Numbered from the stretch's first letter, positions 44,031 to 53,733 are shown. The stretch: 64,000 bases of DNA from CAZVNZ01 sp964628515 (GCA_964628515.1 CAZVNZ010000014.1:1-64000); one strand, 5' to 3'. The notes: a model not told the origin generated them from the letters alone. Numbers and translations: made by a program.

Positions 44031-45122
44031 ATGAATTCCAAAGAAAGACAAATTTTAGCATTAGATGGCAAGAAACCGGACAGACTGCCGGTTACAATTC
44101 ACGATTGGCAAGAGTATCATCTAAAAAACTATATGAATAATGTAGGGGATATTAAAGCCTTTGAAGTAACGGGGCTTGATGCTGCTGTGATAAGGTATCC
44201 ATTTGTGTGGGAAAAAAGCAATAATTGGAAAACAGAGCACACACAAGTAAAAAAAGAGGGATACATATTACATAAATATAAAATTACAACACCGAAAGGA
44301 GAGCTTTCCTACTCTCAAGGGCAAAATCAATTTACCACTTGGGATATTGAGCATTTAATTAAAAACAAAGAGGATATAGAGTTATTAAAATACAGAAACA
44401 GCGTGCATTTTAATAAAAAAGAATTTGAAACAGCCTATACAGAACTTGGAGATAGGGGCATTGTGCGCACAATGTTGTGTGGCTATCAAGGAGGATGTTG
44501 GCAGGAGGCGTGCAATCTTTACGGCACTCAAAACCTTATATTGGAAACTTTTGACGATGCAAGTTGGGTTATAGAATTTTTAAATATATTGTTGGAAGAA
44601 AAACTTAAATTTATAGAAACAAGTATAAAAGGCGCAAAAATAGACATTGTGGAAACGGGTGGCGGTGCAGGTTCTTGCACAATTATTTCCCCCCAAATAC
44701 ACAAAGAGTTTTGCTTGCCCTACGATAAAACTATTCACGAAGCACTAAATGGGTGCAATGTCAGAAGTATTTACCACACATGCGGGGGTATGATGGGCAT
44801 TGCACACCTAATTTTACAAAACGGTTGCACCGCATCCGAGACTTTTTCTCCTAAAGATATTGGCGGAGATATAAAAACCGAAGAGGACGAAAGGGAGATA
44901 TGTAAGGTATTTAAAGGCAAAAAAGGTATTGTGGGGGGAATGGATCAAATAAATATTTTAACAAACAAAACACCCAAAGAAATAGAAAAAGAGGTTGAAA
45001 GATTGTGGAATGTTTACGGAAAAGACGGTGGCTTTATACTGTGTGCAAGTGATCACTTTTTTGAAACACCGGTTAAAAACTTAGTAGCATTTGCAAATTG
45101 TGCAAAGCAATATTTATATTAA
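44031..45122 (+). CDS. UroD-superfamily protein with full zinc site
   Basis: 363 residues. N-terminal MNSKERQILALDGKKPDRLPV is the usual family start. It keeps His249 and Cys251 (YHTCGG) and Cys338 (GFILCASDHF), the complete triad of zinc methyltransferases. Glycine-rich VETGGGAGSCTIISPQIHKEF matches the active-site loop region of the family. Sits between the permease and a second UroD-like gene. Likely catalytic; substrate unknown. Confidence 0.83.
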   Translation: MNSKERQILALDGKKPDRLPVTIHDWQEYHLKNYMNNVGDIKAFEVTGLDAAVIRYPFVWEKSNNWKTEHTQVKKEGYILHKYKITTPKGELSYSQGQNQFTTWDIEHLIKNKEDIELLKYRNSVHFNKKEFETAYTELGDRGIVRTMLCGYQGGCWQEACNLYGTQNLILETFDDASWVIEFLNILLEEKLKFIETSIKGAKIDIVETGGGAGSCTIISPQIHKEFCLPYDKTIHEALNGCNVRSIYHTCGGMMGIAHLILQNGCTASETFSPKDIGGDIKTEEDEREICKVFKGKKGIVGGMDQINILTNKTPKEIEKEVERLWNVYGKDGGFILCASDHFFETPVKNLVAFANCAKQYLY

Positions 45123-45133
45123 AGGAGACAACA

Positions 45134-46216
45134 ATGACGGGTAGGGAGCGTTTTTTACACACATTACAAGGAAAAATACCGGATAGAGTGCCGATGTTTG
45201 ACTTCATATCATCTAAAAATCTTATAAAGCATTTTACCGGCAGTTATCCGACAGGCTACTTGGCAACAGATATTATGCAGGTAACCGTAGGCATGGGCTT
45301 TGATGCTGCAGTAATACCCTATGGAGGCTTTGCCAATGCAGATGTTAAAACGGATTTAAACATCAGAGGCTATAACCTATTGGAAAATCAGTATATAGAC
45401 GAATGGGGTGTAGTGTTTGAGCAAACTCCAGCCTCTTGGCCAGGGGATGCCCCTGTTATTCACCCTATAAAGGACAGGGAGGATTTTAAGAAATACTTTA
45501 AAGTGCCCGATCCTAACGGAGATTTTAGGCTGGAGGAAATACGAATTGCACAAGGGTTAAACAAAGAATACGACCGTGCAATTATCGGCATAATTAACGG
45601 GCCGTTTACGATTTCTCTTATGGAGATGGGGCTTGAAAATATTAGCCTTGCACTTTATGATGATGAAGCGCTGTTAGGTGATATGATGGACGAGGTTAAT
45701 AAATTTCTTATACCGGCGGCAAAAAATATGATAAGGGCAGGAGTGGACGCAGTACTGATTGCCGAGGATTTAGCCCATGCGGGAGGGACTTTTTTTAGAC
45801 CGGAAATGATGAAAAAAGTGCTGTTTCCAAGGCTGAAGGATACGGTAAAGGCAATTACGGAGGAGGACAGCTACGCTATTCTTCATACTTGCGGAAATGT
45901 AACCGAAATTTTTGAGGCTATTGTAAATTTAGGTGTGCATGCCGTAAATCCGGTGCAAGCAAGTGCAGGTATGGACATTATAAGTATTAAGGAGAAATAC
46001 GGAGATAAAATTACTTTAATAGGTAATTTAGACTCGAGTACCCTTTTACCATATGGAAGCAAAGAGGAAATAGAGGCAGAGGTAAGTAAGCTAATGCGGT
46101 ATGTGGCAAAAGGAGGTAGATACATTTTTTGCTCGGACAGCGATTTACGAGATGATATTCCGCTAACAAATATGTTTGCCATGTTTGAAGCGGCTAAAAA
46201 AATAGCAAATTATTAA
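45134..46216 (+). CDS. UroD-superfamily protein with full zinc site (close to the 58.8 kb copy)
   Basis: 360 residues from ATG 45134 (SD AAAGGAGA); the frame is open to 45098 inside the previous gene. Triad His251, Cys253 (HTCGNV) and Cys333 (IFCSDSD). It aligns along its whole length with the protein at 58808-59893, about half of residues identical by eye, sharing NGPFTI, MGLEN and SAGMDI segments and ending in the same SDSD-R-D motif. The two copies sit in different transporter operons, suggesting related chemistry on different imported substrates. Confidence 0.84.
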   Translation: MTGRERFLHTLQGKIPDRVPMFDFISSKNLIKHFTGSYPTGYLATDIMQVTVGMGFDAAVIPYGGFANADVKTDLNIRGYNLLENQYIDEWGVVFEQTPASWPGDAPVIHPIKDREDFKKYFKVPDPNGDFRLEEIRIAQGLNKEYDRAIIGIINGPFTISLMEMGLENISLALYDDEALLGDMMDEVNKFLIPAAKNMIRAGVDAVLIAEDLAHAGGTFFRPEMMKKVLFPRLKDTVKAITEEDSYAILHTCGNVTEIFEAIVNLGVHAVNPVQASAGMDIISIKEKYGDKITLIGNLDSSTLLPYGSKEEIEAEVSKLMRYVAKGGRYIFCSDSDLRDDIPLTNMFAMFEAAKKIANY

Positions 46217-46226
46217 GGAGGAAATT

Positions 46227-47561
46227 ATGAAAGCATTGTTGTTACCCTTTGGATACAGTGCGTATCCCAAAGACTTAGTTTTAGAAAGATTAGAGGAAAG
46301 CAAAAAACATTTAGAAAGACTAAATGTGGATTTTATTGCAACCGATTTAATTTTGGATGTGAGTGATGCCATAAAGGTAAGGAAGGAAGTCAAAAACTGC
46401 GATTTTGACTGTATTATTGTACTTTTAAGTACATGGATAGAGGCTACAAATGTCATAGAAGTTGTGGACGAGTACAAGCATTTGCCTATGATGCTTTGGA
46501 CTCACGAAAATATAGACAAAGGGGATGAATTGGTGTCTTTAGGCTCTATTGCGGCGGCAGGAGTAATGAGGGAGACTTTTGAAGAATTTGAGTACAAATT
46601 TACATTTGTTGTGGGCAATCCTCAAGAAAGTAAGATTGATGATGATATTTTGAGTTTTCACAGAGCGGTAAGCGCTGTAAGAAGTATGAAATCCGCAAGG
46701 GCAGGTTTGGTGGGCTATGTTTCTTTAGGTATGTACACAGGGCTTGCGGATCATATAAAAGTAAAAAAAGTTTTTGGCACGGAAGTATTTCATATAGACC
46801 AATATTCCTGGATAAAAGATGAGGAAATGAAGGATATTACCTTCGAAGAAAAAGAAAAGGTTATAAAGGATATTTTAGAAAATTGGACACTGACAAATTG
46901 CGTATCAAAGGAGCATTTAGAAAAATGTGCCTATCTGTATTGCAAACTTAAAAAGTTAATAGAAGAACACAAATTAAATGGGGCAACAATAAAATGCCAG
47001 TACGAAATGTCTTTAGAATACGGTTTTTCCCCCTGTATGCCCCTATCTTTAATGGGGATGGAGATGCCCATATGTTGCGAGGGCGATTTAAACCAGCTAC
47101 TGTCTCAAATGATTTTACACGGTATTTCCGGCAAGAAGCCCACAACTTACGGGGATATGTTGCATTTTTATGATGATGAAAACAGCGTTATTTGTGCGGC
47201 GTGCGGATTTGCGCCAAAAGCCTTTTTAGCACCTAAAAAACCTGTGATAGATGCGCATACCGCAATTGTTTCGGGTATGATGTCCACATCTACATTTAAA
47301 CCGGCAGATGTTACGGTAATAAGACTTGCAAACGACAAACAAGGCTATAAAATGCACCTAATTAAAGGGGAAATATCCGAGCTTAAAGGTTTTCACGAGG
47401 TGGATTGCCCTGCATATTCCGGAAGTGTAATTCATTTGGAAAACAAAAATATACAAGACTTTAAAAAAGAAATTATGAGCCAGCATTATGCCATTGTTGA
47501 AGGCAATTACATAAAGGAGTTAGAGCTTTTTTGTCAATGGATGGGCATAAGAATAGTTTAA
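46227..47561 (+). CDS. L-fucose/L-arabinose isomerase-like protein
   Basis: 444 residues. The N-terminal half (MKALLLPFGYSAYP, IIVLLSTWIEA) is an alpha/beta domain like those of L-fucose isomerase and related ketol isomerases; the C-terminal part carries CEGDLNQLLSQMIL, matching the metal-site region of that superfamily, and VICAACGFAP. Such proteins interconvert aldoses and ketoses with Mn. Length is shorter than classical FucI (about 590) and typical of fucose-isomerase-like proteins of unknown substrate. It follows two UroD-like genes and precedes GH38. Confidence 0.72.
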   Translation: MKALLLPFGYSAYPKDLVLERLEESKKHLERLNVDFIATDLILDVSDAIKVRKEVKNCDFDCIIVLLSTWIEATNVIEVVDEYKHLPMMLWTHENIDKGDELVSLGSIAAAGVMRETFEEFEYKFTFVVGNPQESKIDDDILSFHRAVSAVRSMKSARAGLVGYVSLGMYTGLADHIKVKKVFGTEVFHIDQYSWIKDEEMKDITFEEKEKVIKDILENWTLTNCVSKEHLEKCAYLYCKLKKLIEEHKLNGATIKCQYEMSLEYGFSPCMPLSLMGMEMPICCEGDLNQLLSQMILHGISGKKPTTYGDMLHFYDDENSVICAACGFAPKAFLAPKKPVIDAHTAIVSGMMSTSTFKPADVTVIRLANDKQGYKMHLIKGEISELKGFHEVDCPAYSGSVIHLENKNIQDFKKEIMSQHYAIVEGNYIKELELFCQWMGIRIV

Positions 47562-47617
47562 GGACAAATATATAAAATGCGCAACCGCAAAATAATAAGC
47601 GAGGGGAAAATAGCTAA

Positions 47618-50101
47618 ATGAAAAACGACATAAAGTTTTACGTAATACCTCATGCCCATATAGATATAGAGTGGTTTTGGACGGAAAAATCTATGAAGGC
47701 TATGGTTAAGGAAATTTTTAAAGACAACCTGTTTTTGTTAATGGAAAAGGACGAAAATATGCGCTTTTGCCAAGATCAAGTGCCTGTTTTTGAAGGGATA
47801 TTCGAGTGCTTAACCTCTAAAGAAAAGGAAACCTTTTTAGAATGGATAAAAGAGGGCAGAATAGAAGTTGTGGGCGGTATGTATGTGCAACCCGAAATGT
47901 TGGAGCCTTGCGGAGAATCACTCATAAAACAAATACAAACAGGGCAGGAATGGTTTTTGCAAAACACAGGTAAAAGCGCTATTTGTGCGTGGAATACAGA
48001 TGCTTTTGGCCAAATTAACCAATTACCTCAAATACTAATTAAAAGCGGTTTTAAGTATTTTGCATTTATGAGAGATATTCCAATTTGCGAAAATCCCCAA
48101 GATTTTCCCTCGGAATTTTGGTTTGAGGGGGCAGACGGCACAAAAATTTTAACTCATTGGTTCTCAAATACCTATGTACTTTGCGAAAACGAAAAGGAAG
48201 AGTTAATTTTTAAATATTCTAATGTAAAAATTACAAAAGAAAATTTATACGAAAACTTAATGCAAATATTTAGCGCTATCACAAAAAAAGACTCTTTGCA
48301 AAGTAAGACAAAAATAGCGCTCATGCCCTTTGGAGATGACGTATACTTACCTAAAAAAAGCAGTAGCGAAATTAAAAAAATGCTTACTAAAGGGGGAAAA
48401 GCGGCAGGGTTAGATGTTTGCGAGGAAGATTTTATTATTGCTACGCCAACATCATTCTTTAAAGAATTAGAAAAAAAGCAACATCTGTTGGAGACAAAAA
48501 CCACAGATTTTAATCCGGCGCTTTACAGACAGGATTTGAGAGGATCGTACATTGCAAGAATTAAGCTAAAACAACTTAACAGAAAAAGCGAGTATAAGCT
48601 GTATATTTTGCAGGCATTACAGGCTTGCACATTAAAAAAAATACAAATAAATACGGAAGAAATATACAAAGGAGTGCTGTTTAGCCAGTTTCACGATACT
48701 ATTGGAGGCACTTGTATAGATGATGTATATGTAGGCGCAAAAAATCGGTTTGAGCAAGCAATAAATTTTGTAGACCATAAAGTAAAGGAGTTTGGAGACA
48801 AGGCAGACTCAAAAATAACCGTGTTTAACCCCTACGGCTTTGAGGTTAGGGATTACGCACGCATACAAATAAACCCAGAAAACAAAACATTGCTTGATAA
48901 AAACAAAAATGAGGTAGATGGCGAAATAACATATAAAGAGGGCAAAAAATATTTAGAGTTTTTATGCAAAGATTTAAAAATGTTTGAAACGCAGGAGTTT
49001 TTTTTGGCGGAAAAAACGGTAGAAAAAACGGAAGAAAAACCCAAAAAGCAAGAAGTCAATTATATAGAAAACGAGTTTTTCAAAATTACTTTTGATGCAA
49101 AAACCGCAATGCTAACGAGTATATTTGACAAACTAAAAAATATGGAGCTACTACACGGTTGCGGAAATGTAATTGTAGGCACTTTTGAGGATAATCCCGA
49201 TATGGAGGGGCAACTTAATTTAACCCAAAATGTATTTATGGATTATTTGTGCGAGCTAACAGACTTCGAGGTCTCCCAATCGAAACTTTGTCAGAGTTGC
49301 ACCATTATAATAAAAACCCCTTATTTTATAGTAAAAAAGGTAGTATCCTTAAAGAAAAACATAGCAAGGGTGGATTTCACAACCACTTTTGAGGAATATT
49401 CGGGGGAGGACTTATTTATAACAACAAAGTTTGAATTTGAAAAAAATGCAGACTGCACAGGAATAGTAGAAACTCCCTTTGCATATAAAATGGTAAAAAA
49501 CGGCTTGCATTGCGGACAAAATTGGGGCGGTTTTATAAATGCGGACAGCTTTGTGGGCTTACTTAACAAAGGCACACCTGCATACGATTTTACCCAAGAA
49601 AGTTTAAGTATAGGGCTTTTGCGTAGTTACAAAAACAGCCTTTTATATAGAGAGGAAGGGTTAAAAAAAGGTTTGGCGGAGTTTGCGGATAATGAAACAC
49701 ACACAAAATTAGCGGCAGAAAAGGGAGAGCATACCTTTGAATACGCCCTAATTTCCACAGAGTTTGACAGCTACAATCTAACCAAAGCAGGAATTGCATA
49801 TCAAGAAGGTTTGGTTTGTATTAAAGGAGAGGCAAGGTTAAATGCACTTATAAACAATGTGGATAAACCCTTTATTATTACCTGTTTAAAAAAGGTACAA
49901 GACAGCTATATTATTAGAGGATTTAATGCTGTAAACACGCTAGCAAAGGTGTGTATCACTTTTGCTAACAATCTAAAATTCGCAGAAATAACCGATTTAA
50001 CCGAGGTTAATATTGCAGAAAAGCTAAATACAAATAAAAATACTATTGCTTTTGAATGTAGGGCATTTGAAATAATTACGCTTAAAGTTAAATTTACTTA
50101 A
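47618..50101 (+). CDS. Alpha-mannosidase, glycoside hydrolase family 38
   Basis: 827 residues: catalytic domain with zinc motif PHAHID (residues 11-16) and nucleophile Asp128 in CAWNTDAFGQ, the middle three-helix domain with FSQFHDTIGGTC near 355, and long beta-sandwich C-terminal domains. Cleaves alpha-mannosides, as in N-glycans or mannan side chains. No signal peptide, so cytoplasmic. Last gene of the transporter-UroD-isomerase operon. An acidic and Lys-rich stretch (about 468-485) links domains. Confidence 0.93.
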   Translation: MKNDIKFYVIPHAHIDIEWFWTEKSMKAMVKEIFKDNLFLLMEKDENMRFCQDQVPVFEGIFECLTSKEKETFLEWIKEGRIEVVGGMYVQPEMLEPCGESLIKQIQTGQEWFLQNTGKSAICAWNTDAFGQINQLPQILIKSGFKYFAFMRDIPICENPQDFPSEFWFEGADGTKILTHWFSNTYVLCENEKEELIFKYSNVKITKENLYENLMQIFSAITKKDSLQSKTKIALMPFGDDVYLPKKSSSEIKKMLTKGGKAAGLDVCEEDFIIATPTSFFKELEKKQHLLETKTTDFNPALYRQDLRGSYIARIKLKQLNRKSEYKLYILQALQACTLKKIQINTEEIYKGVLFSQFHDTIGGTCIDDVYVGAKNRFEQAINFVDHKVKEFGDKADSKITVFNPYGFEVRDYARIQINPENKTLLDKNKNEVDGEITYKEGKKYLEFLCKDLKMFETQEFFLAEKTVEKTEEKPKKQEVNYIENEFFKITFDAKTAMLTSIFDKLKNMELLHGCGNVIVGTFEDNPDMEGQLNLTQNVFMDYLCELTDFEVSQSKLCQSCTIIIKTPYFIVKKVVSLKKNIARVDFTTTFEEYSGEDLFITTKFEFEKNADCTGIVETPFAYKMVKNGLHCGQNWGGFINADSFVGLLNKGTPAYDFTQESLSIGLLRSYKNSLLYREEGLKKGLAEFADNETHTKLAAEKGEHTFEYALISTEFDSYNLTKAGIAYQEGLVCIKGEARLNALINNVDKPFIITCLKKVQDSYIIRGFNAVNTLAKVCITFANNLKFAEITDLTEVNIAEKLNTNKNTIAFECRAFEIITLKVKFT

Positions 50102-50146
50102 ACGAAGATATAGCAAAAATAAAGCAAGTAAAACATAAAAAATATA

Positions 50147-50175
50147 TTGCGAAAACGAAAGTAATGTGATATACT
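50147..50175 (+). promoter_or_regulatory. Promoter of the mttB1-aldolase operon
   Basis: TTGCGA (50147-50152), 17-bp spacer, TATACT (50170-50175) preceded by TGA (extended -10). An ACGAAAG box (50155-50161) lies between the elements; the same box is repeated upstream of mttB2. SD GGAGG at 50200-50204. Confidence 0.65.
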
Positions 50176-50209
50176 GTAAAGAAAGTAATAATTATTTACG
50201 GAGGGGTAT

Positions 50210-51670
50210 ATGTCTGTGATGTACGATAACATTTTTACAAAGGAAAAATTGCAAAAAATACACAATAATGCGCTTGGTGTGTTGCAAAATATAGGTATTA
50301 AAACGGAGTACGAAGGGTTTTACGATGCCTTGATTGCTAAGGGCGCAACGGTGGATAAAGCAAAGGGAATAATAAAATTTCCGCCTTCAATGGTGGAAGA
50401 AACAATTGCGGATTTAAAAAATATGCTGGCTCAAGGCAAAAAACAGTTTATTTTAAACGGAATTATGTCCACAAAATCAAGCTCCGGATTAAAACTAAAA
50501 TTTGCAGGGGCATGCATAGAATTTTTAGACCCACTCTCAAACGAGGTTAAAACACCAACAAAAGAGGATTTAATACGCCTTATTAAATTTGGGGAGAGCA
50601 TAAAAGAAGTAACATATGTGGGCAACCCCCTGTGCTATTTATTTGATGAGAAAGGAGAGCGTGTAAAAAACGAGCTTCAACGTGTGCTGACTGCCGGTGT
50701 AGTTGCAAAATACACCACAAAATACGGCAGTAACGAAGTTTGGAACGACAAAGAGTTAGACTTGCTAATAGAACTTGGAGAAATTGTAAGAGGCAGTAAG
50801 GAAGCATTTGACAAGACGCCTTGTTTTGTAACGGCAAAAGAAACCATATCCCCTTTGTTTTTTCCCGATGATGATGCCAGAGTGTTGCATATGTTAGCAA
50901 AAAGAAACTTACCGTGTACCATAATACCAATGCCCATAAGCGGTGCAACAAGCACTATGAGCATAGCGGGTAATATGGTAATGGGCACGGCAGAAATTTT
51001 GGGTGTAATGACATGCTTGCACGCTGTTTGTCCTAACGCATTACTTGGCGGAGGGGTAATAAGCGGAGTTATGGATATGAAATACGGTTGCGCATCCTTT
51101 GCATCGCCCGAGGCAATATTGCAAGATGTTGGCTATGCAAAGTTGTTTGAAGAGCTGTACGGACAAAATTTCGGTATGGGGACAGGCTATATAGACGCCT
51201 TGTATCCCGGGGCGCAATCGGCTGTGGAAATATATGCCAAAATGCACGCCGCCTTTCAAATGGGCAGATACAACTATCCTTGCGGACTTTTGCTTGCAGG
51301 CAAACGGTTTTCCCCCGTTCAAGCATTAATTTGTGTGGAAATGGCAAAATATATAGAAAGAAACTATATGGATTTTAATGTTGATGATGATGTTATAGCT
51401 ATGGATGTAATGGAAGACGTAGGTATCGGAGGTAATTACTTAGGGGAGATGCACACCTTCGAGCACTTTAAAACGGCAACGTGGATTCCCGATTTAATCC
51501 AAAGACAACTGACGCAAATGCCGGATGTCGATTTGGTAATAGAAAAAGCAAAGGATATGTGGAGCGATTTTGTTAAAAATTGTGATATTTGTGAGCCGGC
51601 AGTAGACGAAAAAACGGCTAAAGAAATAGACGAATGGCAACAAAAAGCTATTCGTATACTATCGGAATAA
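50210..51670 (+). CDS. MttB-family methyltransferase-like protein, non-pyrrolysine (copy 1)
   Basis: 486 residues, trimethylamine methyltransferase superfamily TIM barrel. Methanogen MttB needs pyrrolysine encoded by an in-frame TAG; this frame is uninterrupted, as in the non-pyrrolysine members that demethylate quaternary amines such as glycine betaine, carnitine or proline betaine. Family segments: HNNALGVLQNIGIKTE near the start, MPISGATSTMSIAGNMVMG mid-protein, and a DVGIGGNYLGEMHTFEHF C-terminal motif. No corrinoid protein gene is adjacent; neighbours are a KDPG-type aldolase and sugar isomerases and kinase. Substrate unknown; a methylated sugar or sugar-linked compound is inference. Confidence 0.85.
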   Translation: MSVMYDNIFTKEKLQKIHNNALGVLQNIGIKTEYEGFYDALIAKGATVDKAKGIIKFPPSMVEETIADLKNMLAQGKKQFILNGIMSTKSSSGLKLKFAGACIEFLDPLSNEVKTPTKEDLIRLIKFGESIKEVTYVGNPLCYLFDEKGERVKNELQRVLTAGVVAKYTTKYGSNEVWNDKELDLLIELGEIVRGSKEAFDKTPCFVTAKETISPLFFPDDDARVLHMLAKRNLPCTIIPMPISGATSTMSIAGNMVMGTAEILGVMTCLHAVCPNALLGGGVISGVMDMKYGCASFASPEAILQDVGYAKLFEELYGQNFGMGTGYIDALYPGAQSAVEIYAKMHAAFQMGRYNYPCGLLLAGKRFSPVQALICVEMAKYIERNYMDFNVDDDVIAMDVMEDVGIGGNYLGEMHTFEHFKTATWIPDLIQRQLTQMPDVDLVIEKAKDMWSDFVKNCDICEPAVDEKTAKEIDEWQQKAIRILSE

Positions 51671-51689
51671 TAAATAAAGGGGTGGGGAA

Positions 51690-52349
51690 ATGGAAAAAAA
51701 GGAAGTGTTGGCAAGACTGGAAGAATGCGGTGTTATTGCGGTAGTAAGAGGAAATAGCGAGGCGCAGGCAATAAAAATTGTGGACGCTTGCATTGCAGGG
51801 GGAATTATTGGTATAGAAATTACATATACAGTTCCCCAAGCAACAGAAATAATAAGTATGCTTGCAAAAAAATATAAATCCGAGGAAGTATTAATAGGTG
51901 CAGGCACGGTAATGGACGCTCAAACGTGCAGAAACGCAATTTTAGCAGGCGCAAATTATATAGTATCTCCATGTTTGGACGAAGAAACGGTAAAAATGTG
52001 TTTGTGTTACCAAATTGCCTGTATCCAAGGCGCTATGACGGTAAAAGAAGGGGTGGACTGCATTAAGGCAGGTGCGGATATTATTAAAATATTTCCGGCA
52101 GGATTGTTTGGACCGTCTATAATTAAAAACTTTAAAGGACCACTACCTCATGCAAAAATGATGCCCACAGGCGGAGTTAATGTGCACAACATCAAAGATT
52201 GGATAGGTGCCGGGGCGGTTGCGGTAGGTGCAGGAAGCGATTTAACCGCAGGCGCAAAAACGGAGGATTATGCCTCAATAGAAAGGCTTGCAGGGCAAAT
52301 GGTATCAGAAGTTAAAAATGCAAGACTAAATAATGGGAGAAAAGTATGA
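51690..52349 (+). CDS. eda: KDPG/KHG-type class I aldolase
   Basis: 219 residues, the standard Eda length. Schiff-base Lys in DIIKIFPAGLFGP, Glu in GIEITYTVPQA and phosphate site GGVN. It splits 2-keto-3-deoxy-6-phosphogluconate or a related 2-keto-3-deoxy acid into pyruvate and an aldehyde (phosphate). It is the only such gene in the window and could complete the uxaC-kdgK route from 17.8 kb, or serve a dedicated pathway with the TIM-like, SIS and kinase genes here. The stop overlaps the next gene by 4 nt. Confidence 0.92.
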   Translation: MEKKEVLARLEECGVIAVVRGNSEAQAIKIVDACIAGGIIGIEITYTVPQATEIISMLAKKYKSEEVLIGAGTVMDAQTCRNAILAGANYIVSPCLDEETVKMCLCYQIACIQGAMTVKEGVDCIKAGADIIKIFPAGLFGPSIIKNFKGPLPHAKMMPTGGVNVHNIKDWIGAGAVAVGAGSDLTAGAKTEDYASIERLAGQMVSEVKNARLNNGRKV

Positions 52350-53044
52350 GCTACAATACAATTAAACCTCCATTTTTTGAAATAGGCCCTAAAGCGTTTT
52401 TTTACGGAAAAGAGCTTTTAGAGTTGGCAAAAGCGGCGCAGGAAGCATCTGTTAAATATAATGTTGATATTATTTTTACACCACAAGTAACGGATATTGC
52501 ACTAATTGCACAAAACACAAAAAATCTTTATGTTTTTGCTCAACATATGGATGCACTAAGGGCAGGCAGAGGGTTAGGAAGCATACTGCCCGAGGCGGTT
52601 AAAAACGCAGGTGCTAAAGGGGTAATGCTTAACCACGCAGAATGCCCCTTGCAAGTAAGTGTACTTAGAGAAACTATCGAAAGAGCAAAAGAAACAGAGC
52701 TAATTACCATTGTTTGCGCAGATTCCCCCACGGATGCGGCTGCAATAGCACAGTTTGCTCCTCATATTATAGTTGCAGAGCCCACAGAGTTAATAGGTAC
52801 AGGGCAAAAAAGCGATATGACCTATGTTATGGATACCATAAAAGCAATAAAAGCAATTAATCCGCAAATACTTGTGTTGCAAGGGGCAGGAATTTCTTCG
52901 CCGGAGGATGTATATGAGGTTATTTACGCAGGGGCGGAGGCTACAGGCACAACAAGCGGAATTATGAAGGCAAAAGACCCAATACAAATGACCTTTGATA
53001 TGATAAAAGCAGTAAGAGAAGCATTTGATGCAAGGCAAAAATAG
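52346..53044 (+). CDS. Archaeal-type triose-phosphate isomerase homologue
   Basis: 232 residues, shorter than bacterial TpiA (about 250) and resembling archaeal TIMs. Catalytic features can be aligned: Lys in EIGPKAFFYG (about residue 14), His in GVMLNHAECPL (about 94), and Glu in VAEPTELIGTG (about 144), followed by GAGISSPEDV as phosphate-binding loop. Related proteins act on tetrulose or other short sugar phosphates in erythritol-type pathways, so a substrate other than glyceraldehyde phosphate is possible. Coupled to the aldolase gene by an ATGA overlap. Confidence 0.82.
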   Translation: MSYNTIKPPFFEIGPKAFFYGKELLELAKAAQEASVKYNVDIIFTPQVTDIALIAQNTKNLYVFAQHMDALRAGRGLGSILPEAVKNAGAKGVMLNHAECPLQVSVLRETIERAKETELITIVCADSPTDAAAIAQFAPHIIVAEPTELIGTGQKSDMTYVMDTIKAIKAINPQILVLQGAGISSPEDVYEVIYAGAEATGTTSGIMKAKDPIQMTFDMIKAVREAFDARQK

Positions 53045-53098
53045 CTGTTGCATAAAAACTGATAATAAAACTAAAATATAATTAAGAGGAGAAAAAAG

Positions 53099-53722
53099 AT
53101 GGAATTTAAAATTGTTCAAAAAGAAGTGGAATTGCAATCAAGAGGTTGGATTCCTACCTTTCATGATGTGTCTAAGGAAGTTATGGAAATAGTAAAGGAA
53201 TCGGGCATTATTAACGGCACGGTTGCCATAGTATCTCACCATACCACTTGCTCGGTTATGGTGCAAGAGTGCTCTCACGATATAGATGCCTTCGATTTAG
53301 AGTTTCTGCAACACGATTTATTGGATATTATGAGGGAATTTATCCCCGATTACAGAGAGGATAACGACTATCGTCATCCGGGTCCCATACACGCTCAATA
53401 CGGCAGACACTACGGAGAACCGGGAGACCGTACAAGTTTAAACACAGAAAGTCATTTACGCTCCGTTTTTTTTGGCAGAAGCGAAACCATCACCATAAAA
53501 GACGGCGTACTCGATGCAGGGGAGTTTGCCCACATTTATTTTGTGGATTGGGATCAAGTGCGTGGACGCAGGAGGCAGATGAATGTTACGGTAATGGGAA
53601 CCACTCAAGATGTAGGCAGCAGAAAATTCCGTAACGGCGAAGTAATAGATACAGACAGAAGATTTACGGAAGATGAAAAGGCGTATGATGTTCATTACGA
53701 TTTTCAACTAAAAAGAGACTAA
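53099..53722 (+). CDS. YjbQ family (UPF0047) protein, long form
   Basis: 207 residues, against about 140 for E. coli YjbQ. Core features are HHTTCSVMVQE, a central ESHLRSVFFGRSETITIKDGVL-like segment read across positions 53446-53511, and GRRRQMNVTVMG. Extra sequence forms a charged insertion (HPGPIHAQYGRHYGEPGD) and a C-terminal tail of about 35 residues. YjbQ proteins have been reported to rescue thiamine-phosphate synthase loss weakly, but the real function is unclear. Its place in a sugar operon between TIM-like and SIS genes suggests a metabolic role with phosphorylated sugars. Confidence 0.82.
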   Translation: MEFKIVQKEVELQSRGWIPTFHDVSKEVMEIVKESGIINGTVAIVSHHTTCSVMVQECSHDIDAFDLEFLQHDLLDIMREFIPDYREDNDYRHPGPIHAQYGRHYGEPGDRTSLNTESHLRSVFFGRSETITIKDGVLDAGEFAHIYFVDWDQVRGRRRQMNVTVMGTTQDVGSRKFRNGEVIDTDRRFTEDEKAYDVHYDFQLKRD

Positions 53723-53733
53723 AATTCTAATTT

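Noticed and set aside
46948..47145. Short antisense open frames inside the large genes, here as an example
   Set aside because: They have no SD, no recognisable product, and lie fully inside well-supported genes on the other strand.
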